DNA from: Akkermansiaceae bacterium
Lineage (GTDB): Bacteria; Verrucomicrobiota; Verrucomicrobiia; Verrucomicrobiales; Akkermansiaceae
DNA: 45,671 bases
Assembly: GCA_903888515.1 (NCBI GenBank)
Contig: CAISTY010000210.1
Span: 1 to 45,671, forward strand
Reading direction: 5' to 3'
In this document: positions 27,951 through 39,100 of the stretch, one piece after another
Layout of the letters: every line of letters begins with the position of its first letter
Numbering within the stretch: position 1 is the stretch's first letter
The notes under the pieces: generated by a model
Database searches by the model: none
The model's input: the letters and a program-made list of their open reading frames with translations, nothing else
Told to the model about the DNA's origin: nothing
Position numbers and translations under genes: made by a program

Positions 27951-30900
27951 ATGAACGACCACGTCCCATTCACCACCATCGGTGACGAACCGGTTGAAGC
28001 CCGGATCGTCGCATGGGTGCTTGGCGAGGCCTCCGCCTTCGAAGCGGCGGAGTTGGAGCGCCTGTGCGCCGAGCGCCCCGAACTGCGCGTCTTCCGCCGC
28101 CGCATGCTCGCACTCCATGACCTGCTCATCGAGGCCCATGCCGTGCAATCCGATGAGGCATGGAAACTTCCGGACGGGAAACGCCAGGCGCTAGATGAAA
28201 TCCTCGGCGGCGAGAAACCGATCCGCCAAGAGCCGTTGATCGAAAAACGCATCCGCCACAGCGGCCGCCGGGCCGTGCTGGCCATCGCGGCATGTGTGAT
28301 TCTCACGCTGATTATCGGCGGTGGATTTGGTGCGGGAGGCAAAGCCATCAAACAGGCGAGGAAAACAGCAAGTGAGTTTTCCGCGGCGCAAACCAGCCCT
28401 TCCAGCAGTGTGCGTTTGGAAACCGAGTTTCCTCCCGAACGCATCGAAGGCACGCCCAAGCCGATCATTCTCCGCGACCACGCCAAGGCGGAGATGTCTG
28501 ATGAATCCGTACGGGATGAACTCTCAATGAATGATGATTCAGGCTTGTTAGAGCAGAAGAAAAGAAACGTCGCGGGTCCGGCGTCCGGCAAGCCTGCCGG
28601 GATGAATGGTACTGCCAGACCCCAGAGGGTGTTCGCGGAGAGTGCCCAGGCTCGCTTCGAACTGGGGGATTCCTTATCGGATTCGCCTGCGCGTGGGAAG
28701 GCGTTGGAATCGAAGCCGCAACAGGGGTTGGGCGGGGGCTCCGGGACAGATAAGTGGATGGATCGTGGGCAACAACCCGCTTTGTCCGCTAGAATCTCCC
28801 GCGCCGACCGGCCACCCGACGCGCCTGCCACCACACCACTCGCAGTTGCTGCCGCACTCACTCCTGCCGCAGAGCCCACACCTGCTGCCGCGCCACAACA
28901 AGCGGCCAAGGAAATCGCCGCGAGGGAGCGTGAGGTTGAGGCGGTGGGAAATGAATTCCAATCGTTTGGGAGCGAGTCGAAGAAGAAACCGGCGGTTCCT
29001 AACAAACCGGGCAGTGGCAACCTGACCTTGCAAGATAACGGCTGGGGCATGGGTAACGGCACGGGCTCGGGTTTTGGAGGCGGCGGCGGAGCCGTGGGAG
29101 GTAGTGGGAGAGTTGCCGCCACCGGTGTGGATGGATCGAATGGGGGGCTAGGGTTTTTGACGGGGCCCGGAGTTGCCGCCACCGGTGCGGATGGATCCCT
29201 AGTCACGGGAAGGCGCAGCGGAGACCAACCGATCAACCGCAGGGCGATTGACGATGTCTTATCTAGCAGAGCTGGTGGCTTGGCCGGTGAGAAAATCCCT
29301 TCGCCAGAGGACCAGGAAAAAGTCGGCGGCAAAATCCCGGAGCTGGGGAAAATCCCCGTGTTGGGCGCGCTTTTTGCCAATCGGGATCCGGATGCGAAGC
29401 CCTTGGAAGGCAGGGACCTTTCTCCGAAAGGTCCGGCGGATGCGCAGAGCCTGGAAAGAGACGCCCCGATGCCATCGCTCGCCAAACCGGCCGGGGCCGT
29501 TGCGTCCCTGCGCATCGATCCTAACAACACTGACAACACGGTCGCCCGCGATGGCCTGGCGAACATCGAATCCACCGATTATTATGATCGCGCCGCCGCT
29601 GACCCGATCCGCACTAATCCCGCGCTGACCTTCGAGCAAACCCAGAACAACGACAAGGTCCGCCGCGGCCTCTACACCGCCGAAGGCAATTACAATCTCG
29701 GGAAATTCGATGCCGCCAAACAGGAATACCAAAATGTTCTCCGCACCGATCCCAACAACACCGCCGCCCGCCGCGGCCTCGAGCGCCTCGCCAGTGCCAA
29801 GTCCGACTACTACCGCGCCGCGTACGACACATCCCGCGCCGAATTGCTAGCGCAAGTGGATTCCGCTTGGGAACTCACGGATCCTGCGGATGAGAAGAGC
29901 AAGGGGGAAAAACAACTTGCAGGGAAGGACAAGCCCGGGAACGCGCCGGAAGGGTTTGAGGGATCTATCAAATATGGCGCGCCCATCGTCGATTCCAAGG
30001 CTCGCGCCGCAAAGCTTCCGGCAACAAGAGGAGCCATCGTGGATCGCAGCGCGTCCTCCGCGGATACCGCAGCCCTCGGCAAAGCCATCAAAGACCAAGA
30101 GGATAAAGTCGAGGAACGGCGCAAGGCTCTCGCGACCATCGTCCGCAGCAAGGGTATCATCTACAAGGGCACCGATTCGTCTTACGGTCAATCCGGCGTG
30201 GATGAAGACCAGGGTGCCCGGGACGCGCTCAAGACCTATCAGAAGATTGAGCAGGAGAAGATGCAGTTGGAGAGCCAAATCAACAGCATGCTCAAGTATA
30301 AGGACGACCAATTGATGACATACGCATCAGGTTTGGATTTGCCAGACAATGTCGTCAAAAACAGCTACCCTCAATATCTGGAAGCAAAGCGCAAGTTGGA
30401 AGGGCTCAAGATCAACGGACTGGGTGACAACCATCCCGAGGTGCGTGTTGAGAAGAACAGGATCGATGTCATGAAACGCCAATTGGACGAAGGTGTGGCG
30501 AATCTGCGGGCGACCCAAAAAGCCCGACTGGACATGGCCAATGATCGATTGAAGAGCGTGGAAGCGTTGAAAGATGCAAGCCGCGAAGAGTCCATCAAAC
30601 GCGGCCTCGACGCGGCGGATTATGTGGCTGCCAAAAAGAATTTTGAGAAGGACCAGCAGCTTCTCCAACAACTGAAACAGCGACTGGCGGATACGGACGC
30701 GCCGATAGAAGTGGCAAAACCCAAGGTCGATTATGCCGAATTGATGAAGGAGGTCGCCGCCGTGCAGGAGCCGTATTCGACGTTCTCCCTGAACATCGGC
30801 GACGCCTCGTTCCAGGTCGCCCAAGCCGCGCTCGCCAAGGGCGAAAGGCCGGACCCCGCAGGCATCAAGGTGGAGCAGTTCTACAATGCCGTGGACTATG

Positions 30901-32051
30901 GCGATCCTTCGCCAAGCGCGGGCGAACCGGTGGCGGTTTCGATCGAACAAGCCGCCCACCCGGTCATTCCCGGGCGCAATCTGGTGAGGGTCGCGCTCAA
31001 AACGGCGGCGGCCGGACGCAGTGCGTCACAGCCGTTGCGGCTCACCCTGTTAGTTGATCAGTCCGGCTCGATGGTGCGCGACGACCGCCGCGCGGCAATG
31101 GACAAGGCGCTCGCCGGACTTGCCGGTCTGCTCACCAAGAACGACCTTGTCACGGTGGTCACATTTGCCAGAACTCCGCGTTTGTTAGCTGATGGATGGA
31201 CGGGCGAACAGGCTGTGAAACTCAGCGAGCTGGTGAACCAGTCGGCCAGCGAGGGCGGCACCAACCTCGAGGAAGCGATCAAACTCGCCGAACAACTTGC
31301 CGAGCGCCGGAAACTCGCGGGCGCGCAGAACCGCATCGTGCTCTTCACCGACGGCGCGGCCAACCTCGGCGACGCCGATCCGCTCCGCCTCGCGGCCAAA
31401 GTCAAAGCCCTGCGCCAAAAGGGCATCGCCTTCGACATCGCCGGCATCGCCGCGGACGACCTCAACGACGATTTGTTAGCAGAACTCGCCCGCAACGGCA
31501 ACGGCCGCTATTACGTCGTCGGCAAGGGTGCTGACGAAAACTTCGCCCGCCAACTCGCCGGCGCATTCCGCCCGGCCGCCGAGAACGTCAAGGTGCAGGT
31601 GCATTTCAACCCGGAACGGGTCGGACACTACAAACTCATTGGCTTCGAAAAAGACCGCCTCAAAACCGAGGACTTCCGCAACGACACGGTGGACGCCGCG
31701 GAACTCGCCGCCGAAGAGGCCGGGGTGGCCGTCTGTCAGGTTGAACCGCTCCCCAACGGCACCGGTGAAATCGGCGACGTGAGCGTGCGCTTCCGCGACA
31801 CCGCCAGCGGCCAAATGGTCGAACGCACATGGACGATCCCGCATGACGCGGGCGTCCCGGCAATCGACCGCGCCAAGCCGTCGATGCAACTCGCCGTGCT
31901 CGCGATGCTCGCCGCCGAAAAACTGCGCGGCGGTCCGCTGGCCGAGGCCATCGATTTCAAACAACTCGCCGCATCCCGCGCCAACGTCAAACGCTTCTAT
32001 GGCAACAACAGCCGCGTGGCCGGGGTGTTGCGCATGATTGATTCACTCTAA
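27951..32051 (+). CDS. Mosaic membrane protein: anti-sigma-like head, TPR, Wzz-like coiled coil, YfbK-type VWA
   Basis: Protein of 1366 residues. Residues 1-105 are a soluble charged head (RIVAWVLGEASAFEAAELER), as in membrane anti-sigma factors, and 107-123 are a membrane helix (VLAIAACVILTLIIGGG). Then come a low-complexity Gly/Pro region and a secretin-like GKIPVLGALFANRD near 466. A TPR-like part (about 550-613) ends in a secretin-preamble-like AELLAQVDSAWEL near 629. A long coiled coil (about 700-920) carries GDNHPEVRVEKNRI, resembling Wzz/GumC chain-length proteins. The YfbK N-terminal module (FSLNIGDASFQVA) and a VWA domain follow, with MIDAS DQSGS at 1036-1040, EGGTN and FTDG. The tail is DUF3520-like. 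It probably acts in the envelope, binding partners through the metal site. Function is unknown. Confidence 0.82.
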   Translation: MNDHVPFTTIGDEPVEARIVAWVLGEASAFEAAELERLCAERPELRVFRRRMLALHDLLIEAHAVQSDEAWKLPDGKRQALDEILGGEKPIRQEPLIEKRIRHSGRRAVLAIAACVILTLIIGGGFGAGGKAIKQARKTASEFSAAQTSPSSSVRLETEFPPERIEGTPKPIILRDHAKAEMSDESVRDELSMNDDSGLLEQKKRNVAGPASGKPAGMNGTARPQRVFAESAQARFELGDSLSDSPARGKALESKPQQGLGGGSGTDKWMDRGQQPALSARISRADRPPDAPATTPLAVAAALTPAAEPTPAAAPQQAAKEIAAREREVEAVGNEFQSFGSESKKKPAVPNKPGSGNLTLQDNGWGMGNGTGSGFGGGGGAVGGSGRVAATGVDGSNGGLGFLTGPGVAATGADGSLVTGRRSGDQPINRRAIDDVLSSRAGGLAGEKIPSPEDQEKVGGKIPELGKIPVLGALFANRDPDAKPLEGRDLSPKGPADAQSLERDAPMPSLAKPAGAVASLRIDPNNTDNTVARDGLANIESTDYYDRAAADPIRTNPALTFEQTQNNDKVRRGLYTAEGNYNLGKFDAAKQEYQNVLRTDPNNTAARRGLERLASAKSDYYRAAYDTSRAELLAQVDSAWELTDPADEKSKGEKQLAGKDKPGNAPEGFEGSIKYGAPIVDSKARAAKLPATRGAIVDRSASSADTAALGKAIKDQEDKVEERRKALATIVRSKGIIYKGTDSSYGQSGVDEDQGARDALKTYQKIEQEKMQLESQINSMLKYKDDQLMTYASGLDLPDNVVKNSYPQYLEAKRKLEGLKINGLGDNHPEVRVEKNRIDVMKRQLDEGVANLRATQKARLDMANDRLKSVEALKDASREESIKRGLDAADYVAAKKNFEKDQQLLQQLKQRLADTDAPIEVAKPKVDYAELMKEVAAVQEPYSTFSLNIGDASFQVAQAALAKGERPDPAGIKVEQFYNAVDYGDPSPSAGEPVAVSIEQAAHPVIPGRNLVRVALKTAAAGRSASQPLRLTLLVDQSGSMVRDDRRAAMDKALAGLAGLLTKNDLVTVVTFARTPRLLADGWTGEQAVKLSELVNQSASEGGTNLEEAIKLAEQLAERRKLAGAQNRIVLFTDGAANLGDADPLRLAAKVKALRQKGIAFDIAGIAADDLNDDLLAELARNGNGRYYVVGKGADENFARQLAGAFRPAAENVKVQVHFNPERVGHYKLIGFEKDRLKTEDFRNDTVDAAELAAEEAGVAVCQVEPLPNGTGEIGDVSVRFRDTASGQMVERTWTIPHDAGVPAIDRAKPSMQLAVLAMLAAEKLRGGPLAEAIDFKQLAASRANVKRFYGNNSRVAGVLRMIDSL
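29409..29434 (+). repeat. In-frame copy of a multi-hairpin element unit
   Basis: GGCAGGGACC and the hairpin GGACCTTT/AAAGGTCC (29414-29421, 29427-29434) match the start of the element at 33086-33188. It encodes GRDLSPKGP inside the VWA protein. Confidence 0.6.
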
Positions 32052-32058
32052 CCAACGT

Positions 32059-32088
32059 GAAGGCGGGCATTCTGCCTGCCGCCTTCAT
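32059..32088 (+). terminator. Hairpin after the VWA gene
   Basis: TGAAGGCGG and CCGCCTTCA pair around GCATTCTGCCTG, eight bases after the stop of the VWA gene. It has no U-tract, so termination is only possible, not certain. Confidence 0.4.
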
Positions 32089-32137
32089 CACCCAAACATG
32101 GCAGAAGTCATGATCGAATCATAATCCCATATATCAC

Positions 32138-32932
32138 ATGAAAACCACAGACATCACATACATCATCGCACTCGCCATGGCGGTGCCCACCCACGTTCCG
32201 GCCGCCGCCGTGTCCGACCTCTGCAATGGAACCATCGTGTTGGTTTCTACCACCAACAAGCAGACTGCGGAGCAACCGCCGCAGGAATGGGCGGCATGGG
32301 CGAAATGGGCGGAAAATCTCCATCCTGTCACCGACGCCCAGGGCCACGGCCCCGACATCGGCTCCGAGGAATGGTCGGGTGCCCTCGACAAACAACTCAA
32401 GATCCGTGACGCGGCGGGCCAGGGCCCCGACATCGGATCCGCCGCGTGGCGCCGCGCCGTAGAAAAAAAACTGGCACCCAAGGCCGCGCCTACGCCCGTG
32501 CCCGACAAACAACGCGATTTGTTATCCGCGCATGACACGGTGGCCCGCTTCTCGGGCCTGAAGGATCACCGGTGCATGGGGCTCACCACCCTTTGTCCCG
32601 ACCGCTGCGGCGAGTCCGGCAAACTCGCCACTTTCGCCATCGTCAAATACCTCGCCTACGAGAAGCCCGGTCAATACGGCGATCCTAAACAAGAGCAGTT
32701 CATGGTCCTCATCGAGGATAACATGAAGAACCCGAAAGTACCCAAAGCGATCCGTGATGCCGTCCTCGCCCTCAAGCCCGGAGATCTGGTGCGCCTCCAA
32801 TGGAACCACGATTATGTCACCCGGGAAGGCTCCAAATTCCCCGAACGCCCGATCAAAAACCTCTCTGTTCTAACGAAAGAACAGGCGGAGAAAGCGAGCA
32901 CGGCAGTCGACGACAAGCCGAAGAAAGATTAA
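32138..32932 (+). CDS. Exported protein with duplicated GPDIGS motif, function unknown
   Basis: Protein of 264 residues. Signal peptide at 1-23 (YIIALAMAVPTHVPAAA). Residues about 65-112 hold two copies of a 24-residue unit: DAQGHGPDIGSEEWSGALDK and DAAGQGPDIGSAAWRRAVEK. A C-terminal domain (about 130-245) contains the Cys pair CPDRC and the segment MVLIEDNMKNPKVPKAIRD, ending in a Lys-rich tail. I do not recognise the family. It sits between the VWA protein and the giant envelope protein on the same strand, so a shared envelope role is likely. Confidence 0.75.
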   Translation: MKTTDITYIIALAMAVPTHVPAAAVSDLCNGTIVLVSTTNKQTAEQPPQEWAAWAKWAENLHPVTDAQGHGPDIGSEEWSGALDKQLKIRDAAGQGPDIGSAAWRRAVEKKLAPKAAPTPVPDKQRDLLSAHDTVARFSGLKDHRCMGLTTLCPDRCGESGKLATFAIVKYLAYEKPGQYGDPKQEQFMVLIEDNMKNPKVPKAIRDAVLALKPGDLVRLQWNHDYVTREGSKFPERPIKNLSVLTKEQAEKASTAVDDKPKKD

Positions 32933-33085
32933 GACCGCACCGGTCTGCCAGACTGATCTGATTTCCCAGTGGCCCACCATACCGCCACACGCCGGAATTA
33001 TTTTTTACACGGGGTTTACCCACATGCCGGAATGAACGTGCTAGAAATACCCACCATGATGAAAACGATATTTTCTATGAGTGAT

Positions 33086-33188
33086 GGCAGGGACCTTTTT
33101 CCAAAAGGTCCGCGATATGCGATGCCAGCGCATGGGCGATTCGGAGATCGCCCCTCCTTGAAGGACGCTTCGCAAAAGCGTCCCTGCC
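33086..33188 (+). repeat. Multi-hairpin element with 9-bp terminal inverted repeats
   Basis: Ends are GGCAGGGAC (33086-33094) and GTCCCTGCC (33180-33188), a perfect inverted pair. Inside are three stems: GGACCTTTT/AAAAGGTCC, GGGCGAT/ATCGCCC and GGACGCTT/AAGCGTCC. It ends just before the chosen start codon of the giant gene (33194). Confidence 0.7.
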
Positions 33189-33193
33189 TGACG

Positions 33194-36100
33194 ATGCCAT
33201 TGCGCATTTCCGCATGCGTTTGCTGGATGTTCCTGTTTCTAACACCCCTGCTGCACGCTCTGGAACCCGACGAGCGTGTGATGCTGATTCCGTGGACCAA
33301 GGCCCCGAAGGAGGCACCGGTGTTTTTCTCCGCCGCCGTCGAGGTGATTGCCCGGGTCGGCTTGGAAACCGTGACCAGTGAACAGATAATCTCGTTCAAG
33401 GTCCATCAGGGGAAAGTGGAAACCCTGACGCTCGGACTGAGCGGGGTGGGGGAGATCACCGCAGTCACCGGCGCGGGACTGCGCGATTGGTCGGTGCGCG
33501 TGGCGGATAACGGCGCGCGGTTTCTCGACGTGCGCCCCGCGGAAGTGGAGGGCATATTTCCAACAGAACTCAAACTGCTGGTGAAAACCCGCCAGAAAGT
33601 GGTGAAAGAATGCGCCAGCTTGCTGATGCCTGCGCCGGGTGACGCCACGGGATTTTCCCTATCAGTCACGGTGATTCCGAATGCGGGCGTGAACATGAAG
33701 CTGACCCGGAGTCAGGGACTCGTTCCCGTCGCAGACGAACCTATCCGCAAATTCCTCGGCTCCGGTGTGGCGGCACTCGACATGCATATCGAACCCGCCG
33801 GCGCGGATGCGCGCGGACTAGAGATGCTGAACGCCGTTCTAACAGGCAGATTGGCCGGCGATGGAGGCAGTGTCTCGTTCCGTCTCACGGGCACCGCGCG
33901 CGCGGCGAGCGATGGCGCTGCCGCAGAGTTGCTAGGTGGAGGACCCGCCCTGGCGGATGGAGTTACGGGTGACGGCTGGCACGTGGCCTTGCGAAAAGCC
34001 GGCGAGACGTGGGTTTATGACCTCGTGGCCGAACGCAGCGGCGAGTTTCCGATAGATGTCGCCTTCGAGGTGCCGGTGGCCCGCAAGGGCGATTGGCGAA
34101 CCATCGGCTTCACCCTACCTGCCGGGGTGATCGTTCCGGTGATGATCGATGGCTTGGCTGGCAGTGTGGCGTTTGACAAAGCCCGGCCCGTGGTTCCGGA
34201 ATTCAGTGACAAATTGTGGCGCGGATTTCTTCCGGCCAGCGGGCTGGGCACGATGGCATGGCACACCAAGGACAAGGTGGCCGACGGAACCTTGTTTTTT
34301 TCCAGTACGGAAACCACCGATGTGCGTGTCGGCAGCGGGTTGTTACGACAGATGACAGTGGTGGATCTGCGCGTCCTGCAAGGGAAACTCGGCGAGTTGA
34401 ACCTGACACTCGACGGCCCGGGTGAAGTGTTGTCCGTCTCGGGCGATCCGGTCCTCGGCTGGGTGGTTAAAGAAAGCGACGGCAAGCGTCGGCTCGAAGT
34501 GAAATTGAGCCGCCCGATCGAAGGTGCCGGGCGGGTGGTCATCGAAGCACAGGCAGCGCTCGGCGGCTTTCCGGTCAAAGCGCAAGCGTTGCGCATGGCA
34601 CCGGTTGGCGCGCTCCGTCACAGCGGATGGCTGCGGGTGGCCAACGACGGTGCTGTTAGAATCGAGGTGGCCAATTCCAAGGGCCTGATCCAACTCGCGC
34701 CCGGCCAGTTTCCCGGCGGCGTTGACGGGAATCTGCGGCAGGTTTTTGTCTATCGGTTTCCATCGGTGGATTATGCCTATGCCGTCAATGCCAACCAGGT
34801 GCTGCCAGAGGTGGGCCTCACCGAGGTAACAGTTTACGAACTTGCGGAAACCGACCGCCGGGTGACAGCGGATCTGGAACTCGACATCCGCGAGGCACCG
34901 TTGCGCGAATGGGAGATGGCCATTCCGGCCGATCACGCGGTGGCCGCGGTGACCGGTGCCGAGGTGGCGGATTATGTGGTGGGCGGCGATGTGAAGGACG
35001 GGAAACGCATGCTTAAAATCCTCTTCAAGCAAGCTGTTGGCAACCGGCAACTCATCAGCGTGCGGCTGGAAAAAAACGAGGCGGCGAAAGCGGGTCCGTG
35101 GGAACTCCAGCCGCTCGGGTTCCCGGGAGTGAAGTCACGCCGCGGATACATCGGCGCGGTGACCGCCGCGGGATATCGTCTAACAGCAGGCAAAACCGCG
35201 GGTGTCGCCGAGGTGCCCATCACGTTTTTCCCGAAAAAGACCAACGGCTTGCAACAGGCATTCCGTTTGCGCGAGGACACATGGACGGTGGGACTCGTGG
35301 TCGAGGCGCTCGGCCAAAGCATTCATGCCGACGTGTTCCATTTGTACTCGCTCAAGGCGGGAGCGGTTTATGGCAGCGTGCTGATGAACTTCTTCGTGGT
35401 CGGCGCGCCGGCGACGGAATGGAAAATCTCGGTGCCCGAGGGGATCGGCAATATCGATGTCTCCGGACAGAACGTCGGACGCGATTGGCGCCACGATGTC
35501 AAAACCCACACGGTGATTGTTCCGCTGTCACGCCCGGTTCTGGGCACGGGCACGATTCTACTCACATTCGAGCAACCGATGAACTCGCGCGGTGGCAAAC
35601 TATCACCCGGCGAGGTTTTTCCGTTAGGCGTTCAGGGCGAGCGTGGATACGTCCAGGTGGTGAGTCCTCTGCAGGTGAACCAAAAGTCTGCCAGCGAGGG
35701 TGCTTTGTTAGCGATAGATGCCACCGAGTTGCCTGCGGAGTTCCGCCTGTTGAGCAGCGCCCCCACGCTCGGCGTCTGGCAATACACGGCGCGTGATTTC
35801 AAGATCGACATGGAGATCGAATGGTTCGAGCCCGGCGAAACCGTCGGCCAGGTGGTGGATTTCCAAAAGCTCGCCAGCCGGGTGTCGCGTGACGGCCAAT
35901 GGGTGACGGACGCGCGGATTTTCGTGAAATCGCGAGGTCGCGGCGCGCTGCGCATGGCGTTTCCGAAAGGCGCGGTGTTGTGGGAAGCGAAGGTCGATGG
36001 CGAGGCAGTGAACGCGCGGACCGACGACGGCGGCGAAACCCTCGTGCCACTGCCAGCGCGACTCGATCCCAATCAAGCGGTGGAGGTTTCCTTGCGCTAC

Positions 36101-39100
36101 GGTGCGCGCTCCGCAAAACCTAACAGTCCACGCCTTGTGGCCCCCAAACTCGACGTGCCGGTGGTGATCGGCGAATGGACGATTTCAGGCGATGAAGGGC
36201 GCCAGCTTGTGCCCCGCGGTGGATCGGCGGATTTGGTGCGGCCGGTGCTCGCGGAGAGCGGATGGAGCTGGCTGGCCACACATCCGGGAAGCATCGCGAT
36301 CTTGTTGTTAGCGGGGCTCGCCTCGCTTTTGTCAGGCAAAGGCAACCCGGTGGGTGTTGGAAAAATCCTGACGCTTGTCTGCGGTCTGTTATTCGTCGTG
36401 CTTGCGGTGGGCTTGGGGTGGTGCGCGGCGGTGACCGGACGCGGCGGTTCGGGGGTGTTGGAATATGCCGCGCCCGTAGTGGCGGCAAATGGCGAGGTGT
36501 CGGTTCTGATCGGCAATCTGCCGACATGGCTGGCACGCACCGGCTGGGGTGTCTGGCTGGGTTTCATTTTAGGCACGCTGGTAACACTCCGTGGATTGGT
36601 TAGAGGAAACCGCTGGTGGACGGGCTGCGGGCTGGTGCTGGTGGTGGCCGCATTTCTATCGATTCGCGGGGGGGCGCCGTTGTTCTTCGGGATTGTCTCC
36701 TTGGTCGGCATGGTTTGGTGGATTCCGGAATTCTATCAGACAATCCGCAGCATGAGAAAACCCAAAACCGCGGTTGCCGTGGCGGCGGTCATGGCTCTCA
36801 CCTGCATGATGCCGTGGAACGCGCGCGGCGCGGAAATCCCGGCCATGAAACCCGCGGAATCGATGATCCATGACTGGCAGATCCGCGACGGCCGTCTTTA
36901 CGGCACCGTGGACGTGACGTTGCGTGGCGAGGTGGGTGATCGTTTCCTGCTGCTGCGCGAACCGGCCGTGCTCAGCCGCTTTGAGGGTGCGGGCTTGCGC
37001 GCGGTCAAAATCCAGTTAGATGGCGGGAGTGTGTATGGCTTGGTGGCGACAACCGCCGGCCGCATGACTGGCAAGGCGGTGTTTGAAATGCCGCTGGCGG
37101 ATCCTTTGAAAGGCTGGGACCACCCCGGCGGGCCGGCCGCGATGCGGCGCGTCACCGTGCGTTGGAATCAGGGTGGCTGGGAGTTCTTCTGCCCCGCTGC
37201 CGCCAGGATCCAAACCCTCGATGGCTTGAAAGCGGACCAGAGTGGAGCTCTGTTAGTGTTAGGGCCGGCGGATGCCGTGAAAATCCAGGCACGCCCGAAA
37301 CAACGGGACGCCGATACCGAGGAAACCAAGTTTTTTGCCGAGGTTTCCAATTTGTTCCTTCCCGGACCGGGCGTGGTCAACGGCCGCCACCAGGTGAGCA
37401 TCCGTCCCGCCCAAGGACGTGTCACCAGTCTCACGATTCAAGTGCCTGCCGGCTTCACCGTGAGCGATGTGGTCAACGGACCGGTCGGTGCCTGGCGCTT
37501 TGACCCCGCAAAACACGAACTCCGGCTCACCGTGGAGCCCGCGCAGAATCAGCAGTTCTCGTTCACCATCGAAACCCAGCGCGGAGCCGGTGCCTTGCCG
37601 ATGGATCTCGAACTCGAACCGGTCCGCGTCACAGGTTGCGCCGGTGAGGTGGGTTTGTTAGGGATCGCGTTCGGCGAGGAAGTGCAGCCGGAAACCGTCA
37701 CCGTGGATGGCCTCTCGCGGGTGAATCCGGAGGATTTCGATAACAAGTTGCTGCCGCGTGACAAGGATGGCCAGCCGCTGGCACTGCTCCAACATGCGTT
37801 CCGTTACGGCACCGGCGCGGTGAAGGCCAAACTCAAGGTCGCTGCGGTGGCTCCCGAGTTGCGCGCGGAATCATGGCAGCTCGTTTCGCTAGGCGAAGAC
37901 CGTCTCGTGGTGGCCCTCGACCTGGCCGTCACCATCACCCGGTCCGGCGTCTTCCGCCTGGACCTCGACGTGCCTGAGGGCCTGGAAATCGAAAGCGCCA
38001 CCGGCGAAGGACTGAGCCACTGGACCGAGAGCAAGGCCGACGGCAAACGCACGGTGACCTTCAATCTATCAGGGAAAACCATGGGCCGCCGGGCATTCAG
38101 CCTGACTCTAACCGGCCGTCCGCCCGCAGCCCAGGGGAAATGGCAGGTGCCGCGATTCAGCCTGCGCGACGCATCCCGCGAAACCGGCGTTCTAACAGTG
38201 GTGCCCGAGCGTGGCTTGCAGGTGAGCCCGGTGGACCGGAAAAACATCTCGCAAATCGATTCCCGCGAGCTGGCCGACGGACCCAAGGAATCCGTGCGCG
38301 CGGCGGCGCGGCCGGGAGCTCTGGCCTATCGGTTGTTGCAGGGCGATTGGGCGCTCGGCCTGTCGATCAGCCGCTTGAACCCGTGGGTGACGGCGCGCGT
38401 TTTCCATGATGTGACGATCCGCGAAGGCCAGTTGATCTCACGGGTACACATCGGCTATCGGATAGAAAACGCCGCGGTAAAGTCGCTGCAGGTGCGGATT
38501 CCAGGCCTCGATGCCACGACCGCCGACACCGTGCGCGCCACTGGTTCCGCCGTGGCGGAAATCAGCAGGGTCAAGGGTGAGGAGGATTTGTGGGAAATCC
38601 GCTTCCAACGCGGCCTCGCCGGGGAAACCGATGTGGAACTCGAATACCAACGCCCGGGCAAGGAGGGCGGCAACGAGTCGGTGGAACCATTGGTGCTGGA
38701 AAATGTCCGGCAACACACCTACTTCGTCGCGGTGCGCGCAGGTGGCCGCTTGGAACTCGAATCCGGCGTGCTGCCGCGCGGTTGGCAGCGCACCGATTGG
38801 GCGGTAGTGCAATCCATGATTGGCCGCACCGCAGGCAGTGTGGCACCGGTCATGGCGTTCCGCGTCGCCGATCCCGATGGGCCGTTGCCGGTTGTTTTGA
38901 AACGCCATGAACTCGCCGGACTGCGCAAGCTCAGGGTTTCCGAAGGCACACTCACCACCTTGCTCTCGCCTGATGGTGACACCCTAACAGCAGTGAACAT
39001 GCAGATGCAGGTCGTGGGCAAGGGCACGCTGCGTCTCAAACTGCCGGATGGTGCCGAGTTGTTCAACGTGTTCGTCAACGACGAAGGCGCCACGCTCGTC

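Noticed and set aside
27938..29575. 545-residue antisense open frame opposite the VWA gene
   Set aside because: It reflects the GC-rich codon structure of the plus strand; composition is Ser/Pro/Ala noise.
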